A DNA stretch of 64,000 bases from Collybia mongolica (GCA_013420905.1 JAAXNY010000005.1:2728001-2792000), one strand, 5' to 3'. Positions 35,291-47,925 are shown, counted from the first letter of the stretch. Notes: generated by a model not told the origin, from the sequence alone. A program made the numbers and translations.

Positions 35291-36602
35291 ATGCAATAAT
35301 TATATTGCCTAGAATATAGCCTTTTCTAAATGAAAGTCATCCACTAGAGTGCCAAAAAAATCCAATTATATATGAAAAGAATGGTATCTGTATGCTTTAT
35401 CAATTAGAATATTTTAGAATATTCTCCTACTCAGAAGTTCTCCTCTTCTAGGTCTGATTCACCTGTCATGTCCTCATCCCCATCCTCATTGCCCTTGCCC
35501 TCATCCCCATCCTCTTGGTCCCCATTTCCTATGTCTGTGTCCATGTCATCACTCTTGCCGTGTTCACTTCCATCCTCATCTGCTTCCATTTCTCAATCAT
35601 CATCATCTGTGTCATTGGTGAGTGTCAAGGGTGGTGGTAGATATCTGCAACAATGAGCATAGGTGTGCCTGTTTTTGAGGTTGTATTTTATAAATTCCTC
35701 GACAGGCCAGCTATGGGCAAATTGGTTCAGGTACTCATGGCACTTTCAAGCCTGACAACTTTGTTAGTCAAAGGGAGGGTAAATAACAGGGGACTTACTA
35801 CAGCAATTATTCGGGCTATTAGTGGTTTGGGTTGTCAGTGCCATCAAAGGGTGTAATTGATCCCTGCCATGGCAGTCAATTCACAAACAGAATGCTATAG
35901 ATAATCTGATAGATTCTGTGAATAAAAATGAAACTTACATGAATTGATGTATATAAATATGTACTGGTCATCTTCTAAACACATTGCAAACTGTAAGTTA
36001 AATTTCTTTCAGCTAGAGCTGCATGCTGGCTGTGGTATCAAGTCCAATGTTATCTCTTTTGCAGTGGTGGATTTGCACAGGGCATCATTCTCAGCTGATG
36101 GTATTGACAAAGTTGAGCACACATTGAAGAAGAAATAAATCTGATGTAGGTACCTTGTAGTTTCTTCAGCTTAGCTTGTAAAGTCATGGTCTGTGCTGCT
36201 TCAAGTGTAATACAATTAGTGAAATCATCCTACTAGAGGAAGCGGTAACTACCTAATACTTTATTTTTGGCAGGAGTTGACCCCAACTTGACCTTGCCAC
36301 CATGCTTATTGACTTTCAATGCTGAGGATTTAGCCATGAGGATTGTGAGGATTGAGTTGTTGAGGGAGAGGAGAGATGTCTTGCATCCTTAAGAATTTGA
36401 CCATGGATATGCTCCATGGTTAGGCATTATCGACGTGGAAGTGGAAAACACAAAATCTTGACACTAGTGCAAGGGTTGGAATGAGGAAGTCTGACTCCAA
36501 GTTAACTTAATTGTTGCTTGATGAGTTCTGATGTCAGATATTGGGGTGGAGGGTTTTGCTATTGCAGCTCCATGGATCTCTGAACAAGTGTTGGAAAAGA
36601 CC
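35291..36602. other. Spacer remainder, unrecognised
   Basis: On the minus strand 35650-35440 encodes an Asp/Glu-rich stretch (SEHGKSDDMDTDIGNGDQ) with stops; upstream of it are weak coding-like pieces. No family recognised. Confidence 0.3.
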
Positions 36603-36604
36603 TC

Positions 36605-36918
36605 ACTGTGCACCTGGTGGGGGTGGTTTTTCCCCCACTTAATGGATGAAAAGGGTTTTTCCTAAGTTTAGTGGATGAAATTAAGGGGTATGAAAATAGG
36701 ATGAAATTTCATCCCACATATTTCATCCTTTAAGAGGGTGAAATTGTACTGTTAAAATACCATCTATTAATGGAATGAAAATCATCCCATAAGGGATGTA
36801 TGGGATGATTTTCATCTAATAAAAGGAGTGAATTTCTTCCCATACAAGGGGATATATAGGATGATTTTCATCCAATAAAAGGAGATGTATAGGATGATTT
36901 TCCTGTATTTTACAGTCC
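36605..36918 (+). repeat. GGATGAAA repeat family copy (right arm inner end)
   Basis: Mirror of 32650-32963, starting CACTGTGCACCTGGTGGGGG. Confidence 0.8.
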
Positions 36919-37127
36919 CCCACATGTCCTTGTGGACTCTGCACAGACTCTGCATGGACTCCACAGAGTCTGTGCAGACTCCCTTACTTTCTTTTACTAT
37001 TATAAATTACTGACTTACATATAAGAGTTTACTTACTATTTTATTTACTAATGTTCTACATACATTGATAGGATAATATTATATATTGATAGTGAACATG
37101 ATACATTAATAGTAAATACATAATTTA

Positions 37128-38114
37128 ATATGGGCAGGGGCCCCCGCCGCCCCTGTCATCCTCATCGGCCCCTGTGGCATTGTCAGTGGCCTGGGTTTCA
37201 GTGGTGGCAGCACTGGCTGCTTTTCTTGTTGTTGTCCCCATAGTCATCATTGTCCTTTGTCGTTGTTGTCATCCTCATGGTGGTGGTGGTGGTTGTCTTG
37301 TCCTCGTTGTAGTTGTTGTCATTGCGCTGTTGTTGGTACTGCTGCTGCTGCTGCTGGTGCTGTCATTGCTGCAGGCCTTGTTGTTGCTGTTGCTGCTGCC
37401 GCTGCTGCTATCTTTGTTGTCGTTGTCATCTTCCTCAGGTATTGTCTTGATATCCAAGCGTTGCAGACGCCCAGTTGTTGTTTGGGTGACTTTGCCCTGC
37501 ACTGGCAGGGTGGGCGTGGTGGCTGATCGCGCATGAGGTGGGGGCACAATGCTGGCAGTTCCTGCGTCAAGCACACACTTGGTCCTGGGATGGGCTATTA
37601 GCAACAGGAGTGATAAAAAAAAACACGCATGCTGCTGGGGCACCCTGAGCGTTGGCGGCCGTGTCCTCCTCATTTTGGGTTCCTGAGGTTTTCCTGGGGG
37701 GGACGTGCTGCATGGTGAGTGCATAGGTGAGCAATGTTCTGGGACTCACCTCCCTCTGCCCCTCAGGGTGCCCTTTCCCTGCCATCCCCTTGGGCCATGT
37801 CCTTTTCCACCATTCCCCCCACCTCCCTTGGCCTTGTTGTTTGCTGTTTGGGCGTCTCTGGGTGCTTTGGGGGCCTATTTGCTGGCATAGTGCATTGGTT
37901 GGCATTGGGTGTGTTGGGTGTGTTGGGTGCGTTGGTGGTTTGGTGGATGTTGTTGATGTGGTTGAAAGTAATCAACGAAGGTGTGGCAACAGTAATGTGA
38001 CTGTGGCACGTGCCTCAATATCATGTGACCTGTTTTTGTTGACTTGGGCCGTTTATCTCTCAGCTGGGAATGCCAGTCTTGCCCAGTGGTTATCCATGCC
38101 AAAAATTTTAATAT
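37128..38114 (-). other. Low-complexity coding-like stretch (right arm)
   Basis: Mirror of 31454-32440, including the frame at 37275-37724. Confidence 0.35.
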
Positions 38115-38516
38115 TACATAATGATCCTCCCTGTGACCGTTCGAACCTGGTGGGGTGCACATTTTTCAGCCTCCTTTTAATAACAAATAATATACAATTT
38201 GAATAAATAAAATTTGTCAGCATTCCCAGATTTGATCACAGGGCCCCATTGACTGAGATGCCTGACAGCTGAACATTCTGAGCTATATCATGTGTTGGCA
38301 GCCACTTTCACACACTTTTCCTCTTGCTCTTGTACCACCACCATTGCATGTTGGCTGCCTCCCATCCTCCCCCTCGTAGTAAGCACTCTTCATTGATAGA
38401 TTACAATTTGTATAGTAATACTTGTAGTAGTCATTTGAATTCCAATACAAACTATAAGGCTTTGTTAAGAATATTAATAAATGCTAATAATGATCCTACA
38501 GGAGACTGAAGGACAT
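38115..38516 (+). repeat. Repeat R4 (right arm)
   Basis: Mirror of 31052-31453. Confidence 0.6.
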
Positions 38517-38517
38517 C

Positions 38518-39612
38518 ACTTGAGGTAGAGGGCCATTACTGGCAGATATGAGTCCTTATGTTTTTTTTTTGATTAACTTTTCTTTATATTTCTAGAACCA
38601 GGTAGTTGCAATAGAACTAGCTATAAAGAATCTCTTCAACTTTATATTACTTTTTGTTGTTGATAAGTTTGGTTCTGGAACACTTATCAGGCATTGTTCT
38701 AGAATTAGATTGTAGGGTATAGGGAGTAGCTTGACATCATGGAAGGCCTGATGGATACACAACATGAAGATGTAATATGACTACACATTTGAGCTTGCAA
38801 AATACTTGTTGCACTTCTGTAAGGGGTCATGTTGCCAAGAGGCTCAGACAGGGAGCAGTATACACAGTATGAACAACCATGCAGAGAAGGGATGAGCATA
38901 GAGCACTAGAGGCTTGACTATGAGTAGAGAACCCAGCCCAAGTCTATTGCAAAGGTGCCCTTCCATTGGAGAGGAAGAGGCACCTTATATACAGTACATT
39001 GTGCCTATGTCTCAAATAACAACAGAATCTGATATCAGTAACTCTACTGATACAACAAGATATCTGTGATATGTCAGTCCAGAGTACACTACTATTTATC
39101 AAGGGGTTAAGGCAATGCATATTAGGATGATAGATGTAACAGCAAGGCTATGCAAGCTGTGCAATAGCAATCCTGATGGCTAGATGTGAACAAACAAGTG
39201 ATGCCCTTACAACTTCACCCATATCCATGGTGTATGATATAAGTAACTGCATATGAATAGCCAATAGAAGTTGGTGTTTATAGATCCTGTACAAATATCC
39301 ACCAATAAAAGGTAATAATATATATCTAGGCATTTTCCTTAAAAACAAGTCAGCTAGTAAAGTGGGGACTCAGACTCTCAGAGATGGACTGTGTGAAAAA
39401 ATTAACAAACTTGAAAATATAGATCCACATTTGTACATATATTCCAAATATACAACCAACTCAGTAGCTTCTCTGAGGATTTTATGCTAAGCCACATGAT
39501 CCACACAGACCACACAGACAAATGCAGATGTCTGCAGTCTGAGCTCAGACCCTGTTTGGCAGTGAGCCCTGCTTAATTGGCAGTCTGCATCTGAGCCAAG
39601 TCAAAGCTAAGT
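38518..39612 (+). repeat. Repeat R2 (right arm)
   Basis: Mirror of 29956-31050. Here R2 interrupts the 5' flank of an NGN/KOW gene copy just after CTACAGGAGACTGAAGGACA. Confidence 0.75.
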
Positions 39613-40600
39613 TCATAAATCCATGCTGTTACTTGGATGCTCAGACCCAGCTTGGAATAACTCCTCATGGAGTCCATGCAGACTGTCCAGATTGCTTACT
39701 TTAATCATAGTTACCATTGCTTATTTAATGCACAAAAATGCAATATTTTGGAGCATCAAATACAAGGCCTCAAGGTTACATGATACATGCATTTTTATAA
39801 TGACCCCTGCTGCCTACTCTTGGCCATTACTGGCAATGGCTGAATATTGTTGATAGGTATTACATCACCTGTCAGCCTTGTTGTCAACCTCCACCACTAC
39901 ATCCCCAGCTGCCCCACCCATCACCTCCCTGCCATATGATTGTGCACAATACTGCCAAATACAATGCCAGGTCCCACCCTCTCAGTGAAAATAACAACTG
40001 CAAAATCACAACAATAAGAGCTGCAGCAAGAACTACAGAGGCACCTGCCACATTACCAGTGACTGCCTGCCCACATCTGCTAGTGAGCAGCTAGCATTGT
40101 GGACATGGGTGGTGCAGTGGTGTATTCCATATGGTAGAACCATCACCTGGTGGCTGGGTGTGCACCCCTGAATGTGCTGTCTAGACCAAGTAGTGCCAAT
40201 CACCCCTGTGCCCAAACCAGATGTGTGTAAGGTGAGTGCATATGTGCCCCACATCTAGTTGCTCAGATATACCTTGTTCTATTGTATATGCACCTATATG
40301 CTGCTGTATACCTTGAGACTACCTTGGTGTAATTCTATCTACCTTGTGATATGTTCTTATTCCTTTTACAAATATTAGTTTACTTCTTACTAATACTTTA
40401 CCCCTGTACTATTTGCACAGCTCTAGTAGGCTGATATAGAATTCTGGTACACCCACAGTTTTTATCCAATGTACCTATTTATAGATTGGATTACCCAATT
40501 ATGAAACTTAAACTAATTATTTAAATTTTAAGACAATTAATAAACAAAGAATATACCAAATAGTTAAATCACTAAGGAAGTAATATTGATCCAAATGCCT

Positions 40601-41299
40601 ACTTGGGTGGAGTGGGCCAACACACTGTGTGGCAGGTACTCATTCTTTATTTCTTTTCTTAGGAGAAATAAGTCCATTCCACATTCAGGAAGTTGTAAAT
40701 GACTAGAAACAATGTAGATGATAGTTTACAGAGGTCATGTGACCATGGGAAAATGTTACCAAGTAAACAAGCAATGCCTGCGCACAAAACCCAATGCCAT
40801 AGCTTGCCTGGTTATGGAGAAAACACAGAAACCATCAGAACTAACTTTTCCCAGGATCATGGACACTAAATAAGCATTCAGATTGTCATCATGTATTTGG
40901 TATCCTTATATGGTGGAATAGATCATGTGACATGTGAGAAATCAATCCTCTTTGTATTTCAGGTAAAAATAGTAGTAGTTGTTGATTATTCCAATGTTTA
41001 GTGTAATTTCCCATAAGGGTCATGTTTGGTAAGGGTCATTGTTGTTATAAGATGTTTGTTCACCTCTGACATAACACACAGACCTTCAAAACTAGCTGAA
41101 TCTGGACATTTCTAATATTTCACTCAAAATAGACTGTGGGAAAAATAATCTCAACAAGGAAATTGTAGAGCCATGTTTGTACATTCCAAATATATATAAA
41201 CAAAGTTACATAATAGCTTTACTGATTATGGAGAAAAACACAAAATAAATTTTCAAACACAACACTTTGAAATATTAGATATGCATAATTTTGATGGCA
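40601..41299 (+). repeat. Repeat R1 (right arm), 3' end missing
   Basis: Mirror copy of 28269-28967. Confidence 0.75.
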
Positions 41300-41618
41300 A
41301 ATGATTTATATTGTGGGAACTTTGATGGTATTGTTTGTTTGGTGAGCTGTGTGGCAAACTTGTACACAAACTTGATATTCATTTGTAACATGCTTGTAGT
41401 GAGCTGCTTTTGATCATGATGTTTGAAGGTGTACAAACAAATACAAATACATATAAATTTCTACATTGGGTAGCCCCTCACCATATCTAGTAGTAGCAAT
41501 TTAAATTGCATCCATAGGTCTTGTCATTGTGGAGATATGCAATATTTTGTATTGTGGGAAAAGTTTGACCCAAAGCAGAACAAGCCTCTTGTAATCATGC
41601 TTATGCAGTGGACAGCTA

Positions 41619-42479
41619 CAGTCGAAGCTCTCTTAACCCATACCTCTCGGTCACACCTCCAAGGGTATGGGTTATGGAGAGTATGGGCTTTGAGAATGGT
41701 ACTAAAAATAGGTCAAAAAAATGCTTGTACGATAAGTATCTAGTAATTGGGGTATATAAGGCATTAATTATGTACGATGGAAGTAATCTGTAAGGCAGGT
41801 TGAGGTCATTGACTGCGGAAAACTGGGATAGGGTTATCTTTTTTCTTATTGGGTTCTCTGCGCACATATTCTGGGCCTGCATCCGGTCACATGGCAGTTC
41901 CTGCACTAGGAATCGCAAGAATACACATACGTTTCCGTTTGCTCCCCACCACCTTGGCTAGGTCACCAGCGGCCTCCCGTAAATGCTGCACAACACCTTT
42001 CTGTGCATCATCCATTCTCTCGAACCCCCTCTCGTAGTCTGAAGCATCTTCTAGAGCATTGAGGACTTGCTGCTCGTCCACCAAATTCGCATCGTGATCA
42101 AGCCAAATCTCGTCTTGTGATGAAATTGACTGTCTTGCAGCAAGCCGAGCCTGAAGGGTCTCTTTCCTTGCTTTGACTTGCTTTTTAAGGATGTTGAGCC
42201 CTTTTTTGAGGACCTCGAGCGGTTTTAATGCCATGGCTCGTCCGTAAATGATAGAGAAAACAAATTATATCGTGTTTGTAGGGTTTGGGGTACAAATGAA
42301 CCAAAAAAGGACTAGTAAATTGTATGGGTTTTGCGCCACAGGGGGTATGGGGTATGGGGTATTAGAATGTTATGGGTTATGGCCGAAATTCCCCGCATAC
42401 CAACTTGGTAATGTACAAGGACTATGGGTTACAAGAGATTATGAGTTATCAGAGCTATGGGTTAGGAGAGCTTCGACTG
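41619..42479 (-). mobile_element. Pogo/mariner-like element (right arm copy)
   Basis: Exact mirror of 27089-27949, with the same TA-flanked CAGTCGAAGCTCTC ends. Confidence 0.8.
41887..42234 (-). CDS. Hypothetical 115-aa protein, right arm copy
   Basis: Identical to the protein at 27334-27681, same start context. Unrecognised. Confidence 0.4.
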   Translation of the reverse strand: MALKPLEVLKKGLNILKKQVKARKETLQARLAARQSISSQDEIWLDHDANLVDEQQVLNALEDASDYERGFERMDDAQKGVVQHLREAAGDLAKVVGSKRKRMCILAIPSAGTAM

Positions 42480-43774
42480 TATTAATTAATTCTTGAGATA
42501 TCCCAAGAAAAAGACCAATTAACTTGAATTCATATTATTAAATGCAGCTTATGTTAGCAGTTGCCTTTTTTGCTTGAAATCCGCATGTCGGCTAATTTTG
42601 ATTCCCACAGTTAGAAAAATATTTCTACGACTACAAAGTCTTACTGATGTACTTCAAAATGTTTACTGATCATGTTCTAATGAAATCTTGGAACACTTCA
42701 AACTTACTAATTGTGGGAAAAACAACACTGGATCTTGTTGGGTATGCTGAATTTTCTCCGCAAACCCAGGATGATGAATGAGTTACTTATGTAAACATAA
42801 GGACTCATAATCCTGATCAAACTACTTGGTTTGCCTTTTTTTTGGATCATATAATAATATTAAGCGCATGTGGGTTTGACCCAGCTACATGTGGGCATAA
42901 ATACCTATTACCACTAAGTAATCTGTAATGGGCCATCAGGGTGGAGCTGTACACTAAGTTGCTCTCCAGGTCATATTACAGGTCTAGACTGAGGATACCT
43001 GCAGTCCAACGGTATTGTACTGTACCATGTCTGAACCTCCCAATGCCTTAAAGGTTTGCCTTTGCTTGTTGGGGCATGGTCCCCTCCCTTCACGTTGGTA
43101 CCCCGTTCCACTCCCCCCCTGGTATTTTCAGGTCACCCTGGAAACCCATTACTCCCCCCCAGTATCAAAGATGAATGTCCAATCTAAATGAATAACCCAT
43201 ACCTCAAACCTGCTCCCCCTCTCTGCCCCCCTGTTCCACACTGCTCTCCCAAAGCAATGACTCCCCTCAAAAATGAGGCTGCCAAATCCCACCATTGGAT
43301 GATAACCTGGCATTCTCCCCAAGAGGTGTGCTCTGTGCAGGGACAGTAGCTGATCAGGGGCCAGACCCCTTCCTCCTTTTGTATTTGGGTGTAGTGGTTA
43401 AGCAAGTACAAAAAAATCGTTGAAAATGTTGGTGGTGACACTCCCTAAGGATCTGCACAAAGCAGAGTACAAGAGTTGTGGTGTCCTCGTGTGGCCTGGT
43501 AGTTGATAAGGTGGATGTGAACAGATTAGTGAAGCCCCCAGTACAGGCAAGATGAGGTGACCCTGCAGATAGTCAGGATCAGCTCTGATGAGTTAAAAAT
43601 TTGGATATGGTGTAAAAGGATAGTGGCCCAGGCCAAAAGAGTGGTCTGATAAAAGGCGATCTCGATTAGGGATGAGGTGTTAGGTAGTTTAGGGACAACC
43701 TAGTGCAGGAGGGACGAATTCCCATGGTCAGATGGTGGTGGTAAAAGATCAAGAAGCGTTGCAGCATTGTTATG

Positions 43775-44757
43775 TCTTTGATGCAATCAACTGGCTGTTC
43801 CAGAATAATAGAGGGGATAATAGAGCCTTTGGTGGGCTAATTGTGGTATGTGATAGTGACTACCAACAAACTCCACTAAGGATCCACATATACAGACTGT
43901 GGATGCCTGTCTCATGCACTCCCCATTGTAGGATGAACTTCAGATACTCAAAGTAAAGAAAAATATGTGCTTAAATGATGTTATTGATGATGGAATCAAC
44001 TTAGCCAAATGGCAAATTGAAGTTGGCCATAGGAAGCTTTAAGATGATAATAGAAATATCACCTTACCTAGCCACTTCCACTATGCTGAGAATACTATAG
44101 GGTCTATTTGACACAATATATCCTGACATTGGAAACCCTGTCCTAAAACCTGATATATTTTATTCTGAGAGAGCTATCCTTTCTTCAAGATATAATGATG
44201 TTGACCCTCTCAATAAAGAATGAAGAAGTACTGGGTATGTTTCCTGGGGATGCTAAGGTATTCCACAGTACAGATTCTATTGCACATGAAGGAATTGATG
44301 GAGCTGAAGCAACAATGTACTCTATTGAATATCTGAATATTATCAATATATCAGGGCTACCTGTATCTAAGCTAACTTCAAAAGTGGGGTGCCCTGTAGT
44401 AACATTGCACAACTTGAACCCAGTTGATGGTGTTTGCAATGGGTCAAGGGGAATAACAATATGGATAAGCAACTGTATTGTAGAAGTATGGTTGATTGGG
44501 GGGCAAAATGATGGGCATAAAGAATTTATCTCAAGGATCTGAATGATACCATCTAACAGCCTGATACCTTTTAAATTGACAAGGTTGCAACTACCTTTAC
44601 AGCTGGAATTTTGTATGACAATCAACAAATCCCAAGGGCAATCACTCCACCAAGTTGGACTTGACTTTAAATCTCCTGTATTTACATATAGACAGTTTTA
44701 TGTTGCAATTTCATGTGCAATATCAGTACATAGAATCAAAGCTATCATATGAAATAC
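43775..44757 (+). pseudogene. Helitron PIF1-type helicase, C-terminal fragment
   Basis: Pieces in order: DAINWLFQNNRGDNRAFGGL and DYQQTP (helicase motif II/III area, 43780-43890), ERAILSSRYNDVDPLN (44170-44215), SIEYLNIINISGLPVSKLTS and CPVVTLHNLNPVDGVCNGSRG (44320-44450), then FCMTINKSQGQSLHQVGLDF and FYVAISCA (44610-44715). These are the hallmark final motifs of Helitron Rep/helicase proteins (MTINKSQGQ). Frameshifts occur before 44190 and a TGA at 44540-44542 replaces an expected Arg. The Rep domain is absent. Confidence 0.85.
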
Positions 44758-45002
44758 TGCAGACAATAATAGGTATATCAAAAATGTAGTTTACCAAGAG
44801 GTCCTTTTAGATTACAAATATTATTTATATTATGATTTCTATAGGGTAAAAAGCTTATACCTAAAATATTGAGGTTGAGCACAGAATAAAGCATTGGGAT
44901 TAAGAGGGGGTCTGGGGGCAGAGCCCCCAGTAAGCTGCAGGTTCTGTGGTGGAGCCATGGGTGAGCATAGCAGTGCCGTGGCGTAGCCACGGGCCATAAG
45001 CT

Positions 45003-45028
45003 TGTAAATGTACAAACGGACCATCATA
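45003..45028 (-). repeat. Orphan terminus of the TIR element family
   Basis: GTAAATGTACAAACGGACCA and following bases match the 3' terminus of the element at 2027-3320 (AAATGTACAAATGGACCATC). No matching partner end is found nearby. It ends about 85 bp upstream of the bromodomain gene. Confidence 0.6.
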
Positions 45029-45113
45029 GATTAGCCAAGACCTTTTATTAAGGTCAGGTGCAGTCATGAGGGCCTGTGACGTGATCGACGTTACAATCCC
45101 ACTCTAGCTGGCG

Positions 45114-47699
45114 ATGAGCACTCGAGCACGCAGAGGTAATCATACACCCGTCGACACCCCCACAACCTTTAACACCACAGAGACACTTATTCTTGCCCAG
45201 GCCGTCTGGGAATATGGGGCAAGTTCGTGGCAAACTGTTGCAAAGGTCCTCGCGAAACATCCTCTCATCTCCAGACCCAAACCTTTTTTCACTGCCCAGG
45301 TTAGCTTCGGACATGCTGTAGCAATTCTACACGTTTACTGAATATGATGTAGTCATGCCACACAACGTATGATACACTCATGAAAGAGGCAGGCCTCGAC
45401 CAGTGAGTTGAACTATTCTCCCCCTTCTCTGTTGATATCTAATATATGTCAGGACTGAAGCGAACAATGCCGTCCACGGTAAGCCGGAAACTCATAATCC
45501 CTTGCGAAATAACTTACACTTACTATAGCACCTATGAATCACAAGCTGGCAGAAAAACATTTTAGGACTCGCTTTGAGGAGCTGCGCGGGTTGATTATTG
45601 CAGAAGAAACTCAGTTCAAGTCTGTATTTGGACCCTCTAAGTTCGACTCCAAGCTCATGTTCCCTCATTTTACAGAAAAATCGTTTCCGAGATAGAGCAA
45701 ATTCGAGCCAGTCGGTGGGGCACTGAAATCACGACGAAAGCCACCGGAGTGCCAAAACGTAAACCAGAACTACTGATTGAACCTGAGGTGCGTCCACAGA
45801 GTTTCATATACCTGGAATTTGATATATCGTCTCCAGGAACCCCCAGTGACAAAAGGGTCTGCATCCCAGGTATTTATCTCAATAATCATATCTCCGCCGC
45901 CACCCATCCTTTCGTGCCCAGGAGAAAGCGTTGCAAACATTACGCGCAGAAGTTTTCGATGGCTCTGATTTGAGCGGTACGACGGATACTCCCTCTTCCT
46001 CAAAGTCTCAGGCATGCATATCCTGTTATCCAGACCCGGCCTATCTGACTTTCGCTGCTTAGGATGACTCTGAATCCAAAGATCCAGTTCGTGATTCCGA
46101 AGTTGAGGCAGCAGAAAATCAGGAAGAAGGGCGAGAACGAACAACTGAACCAACAGTCTCAATTCCGGGCGTGGTTGCGGACCCACAACGTAGCCAGGTT
46201 GTTTCCCCCATCCAGATCGATCTAGAGGCAGAAGTCCGCAGTCCGGATGAAGAAGACGATACCCAAGATTTGGTTGACGAACAACCCCTTCAAGCCCCTC
46301 TATCTACCATTGTTGACTCAAACAGACGCACGCGAGAGGCCTCTTCGACTGGGGATCTCGAGAGTCAAGGGAAGGCGCCTGTGTTCCGTATGGATGATGG
46401 AGAAGAAGAGGAAGGAGAAACAAAAGACAGAGTGGGGGAGGAGGAAGTAGGAGGGGTAGAAGAAAGGGACGTGCATCAAAAAGAAAAAACGAATAAGAGA
46501 CGTTTGACACATATTGACGAGGACAAAGCACGGATCGCAGAAACCCCATTGGAAACAGAGCCTATACTTGATGTTGTTGAGTCAACATCTCGAAAAAGTT
46601 TCATCCAGGAGCCTGAGCCCAAAGTTGAAGTGGACGAGAACAAATTGATTTCAAACAGGGAAGCAGAAGCAGTAGCTAGTCCAGAACGAACCGCTGAAGA
46701 AGACGCTGCTACCTCTGGAGACGAGCCCCTTCAAGCTACCCGCCGTAAGCTCTGCTCCTTCTAATCATATTTTTTGTTCAGATCTTTGGCATGCAGGCTC
46801 CACCCGCCGGCGCTCGTCTGCGCACCTTCAACCTATGCGCACGGTCAAATCTCGTCGACAAAAGCGAGTATCCACAGAAGCAGCGGCAAGCCCACCAGCT
46901 ACGCTGGATGAAGAAATTGAAGTTGACCCCAGCCCGGACGCTAATGACACTGATGCATTGTCTGAGGGCCACCCAGTGGATGGGGATGATGAGGGGTCAT
47001 CTTCCGTATTTCACGAGTCTTCAGCAGCTCCTCGCCGTCGGGATGGTGCGTGCTTTGAATGTGAAGTACCAAATATTAATATCTTTATAGCAAAGCGCAA
47101 AGCCTTTGCTGTTGAAAATATTGATTCTCCTCGTGAAAAGAAACGGGCAAGGGATGATTCTGAACCCGCCGATGAAGATGAGACTGGTAAGCCGTGTCTC
47201 ATCAAGAGTGACTGCTGTATTCATCCTTGATGTAGGCATCAACTCCAACTCCCGAATCCGACGTCGTGGGGACCGCACGGAGGAGCAAGCTGCACTGAAG
47301 CGTTTTCAAAATGTAATAATCATGCTTCATACCCAGATTTCCCAACATCGGAACGGGAATATCTTCCACAATCCCATCAAGACATCTGAAGCACCCGATT
47401 ACCATGAGATTGTGAAGCAACCGACAGACCTTAAGAAAATAAAAATAAAAATAAAAGACGGCACCATCTCTAATTCGTTGGAATTCAAACGGGAAATATT
47501 TCACATGTTCGCAAACGCTATGATGTATAACCGGCCGGGGTCTGACGTTTATGTGATGGCTGAAGATGTGAGAACCGGAATGCCCTTCCCCATTCTATTT
47601 TTTAATTTATTCGTTATTCAGATGATGTTGGAAAGCGAAGTCCAGATTGAAACTTTTCGTCAAACAGAGGGCCTTGTTCGAGGTGTTCATCGAATCTGA
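45114..47699 (+). CDS. Bromodomain protein, BRD8/Bdc1-type NuA4/TIP60 subunit
   Basis: Inferred role: acetyl-lysine reader subunit of the NuA4/TIP60 histone acetyltransferase complex in the nucleus. Eleven exons: 45114-45299, 45353-45402, 45453-45478, 45529-45619, 45676-45787, 45922-46011, 46063-46744, 46797-47045, 47091-47186, 47236-47567 and 47622-47699, all in phase, giving 663 residues. The N-terminal domain (about residues 18-62) reads LILAQAVWEYGASSWQTVAK and KHPLISRP, followed by LAEKHFRTRFEELRGLIIAE and EIEQIRASRW, typical of fungal BRD8 homologues. A long acidic, low-complexity middle follows. The bromodomain (about residues 535-640) has NIFHNPIKTSEAPDYHEIVK, FKREIFHMFANAMMYNRPGS (acetyl-lysine-binding Asn) and MMLESEVQIETFRQTEGL. 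One intron (46012-46062) is GC-AG; the others are GT-AG. The exon 5/6 junction (134-nt intron) is the least certain. Confidence 0.88.
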
Positions 47700-47854
47700 T
47701 TATGACGCTCTGTGATGTCTCGTATCTTAACAAGTATTGCCAGCTTTTCATCGTATGTATTCACTATCTGATTCTGGGCCTCTTCGTCAAATCGTGCCTA
47801 TCCTACAAGACCGGTTATCGCTCCGTTCTGGCGGTTGACCAGGCGGCTCCTATG

Positions 47855-47925
47855 ACTTTTTTTTTCCCTCAACATTTTATATATACCAGATACTACATAC
47901 AGGAGTGGTCACATAAATCATATTA
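47855..47925 (-). repeat. Possible LINE 3' tail
   Basis: A poly-T run followed by CAACATTTTATATATACCAG, resembling the tail of the LINE at 19960-20010 (CCAACATTTTATATACCAAC). A very short 5'-truncated insertion in minus orientation is likely; no target duplication confirmed. Confidence 0.45.

Larger units (their letters stand above)
36603..43757 (-). repeat. Giant inverted repeat, right arm (7,155 bp)
   Basis: Mirror of 25811-32965 about axis 34784. The inner edge TCACTGTGCAC at 36603 coincides with the terminus of a GGATGAAA repeat; the outer edge GATCAAGAAGC ends at 43757. No target duplication is visible outside the outer edges (left flank TTAATCTGAT, right flank GTTGCAGCAT). Confidence 0.97.

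Noticed and set aside
44906..44926. CTGGGGGC/GCCCCCAG hairpin as a Helitron 3' end
   Set aside because: No CTRR terminus follows at the right distance, so I do not call an element end here.
46304..46549. Minus-strand open frame opposite the bromodomain gene
   Set aside because: It is a shadow of the acidic, purine-rich exon 7.
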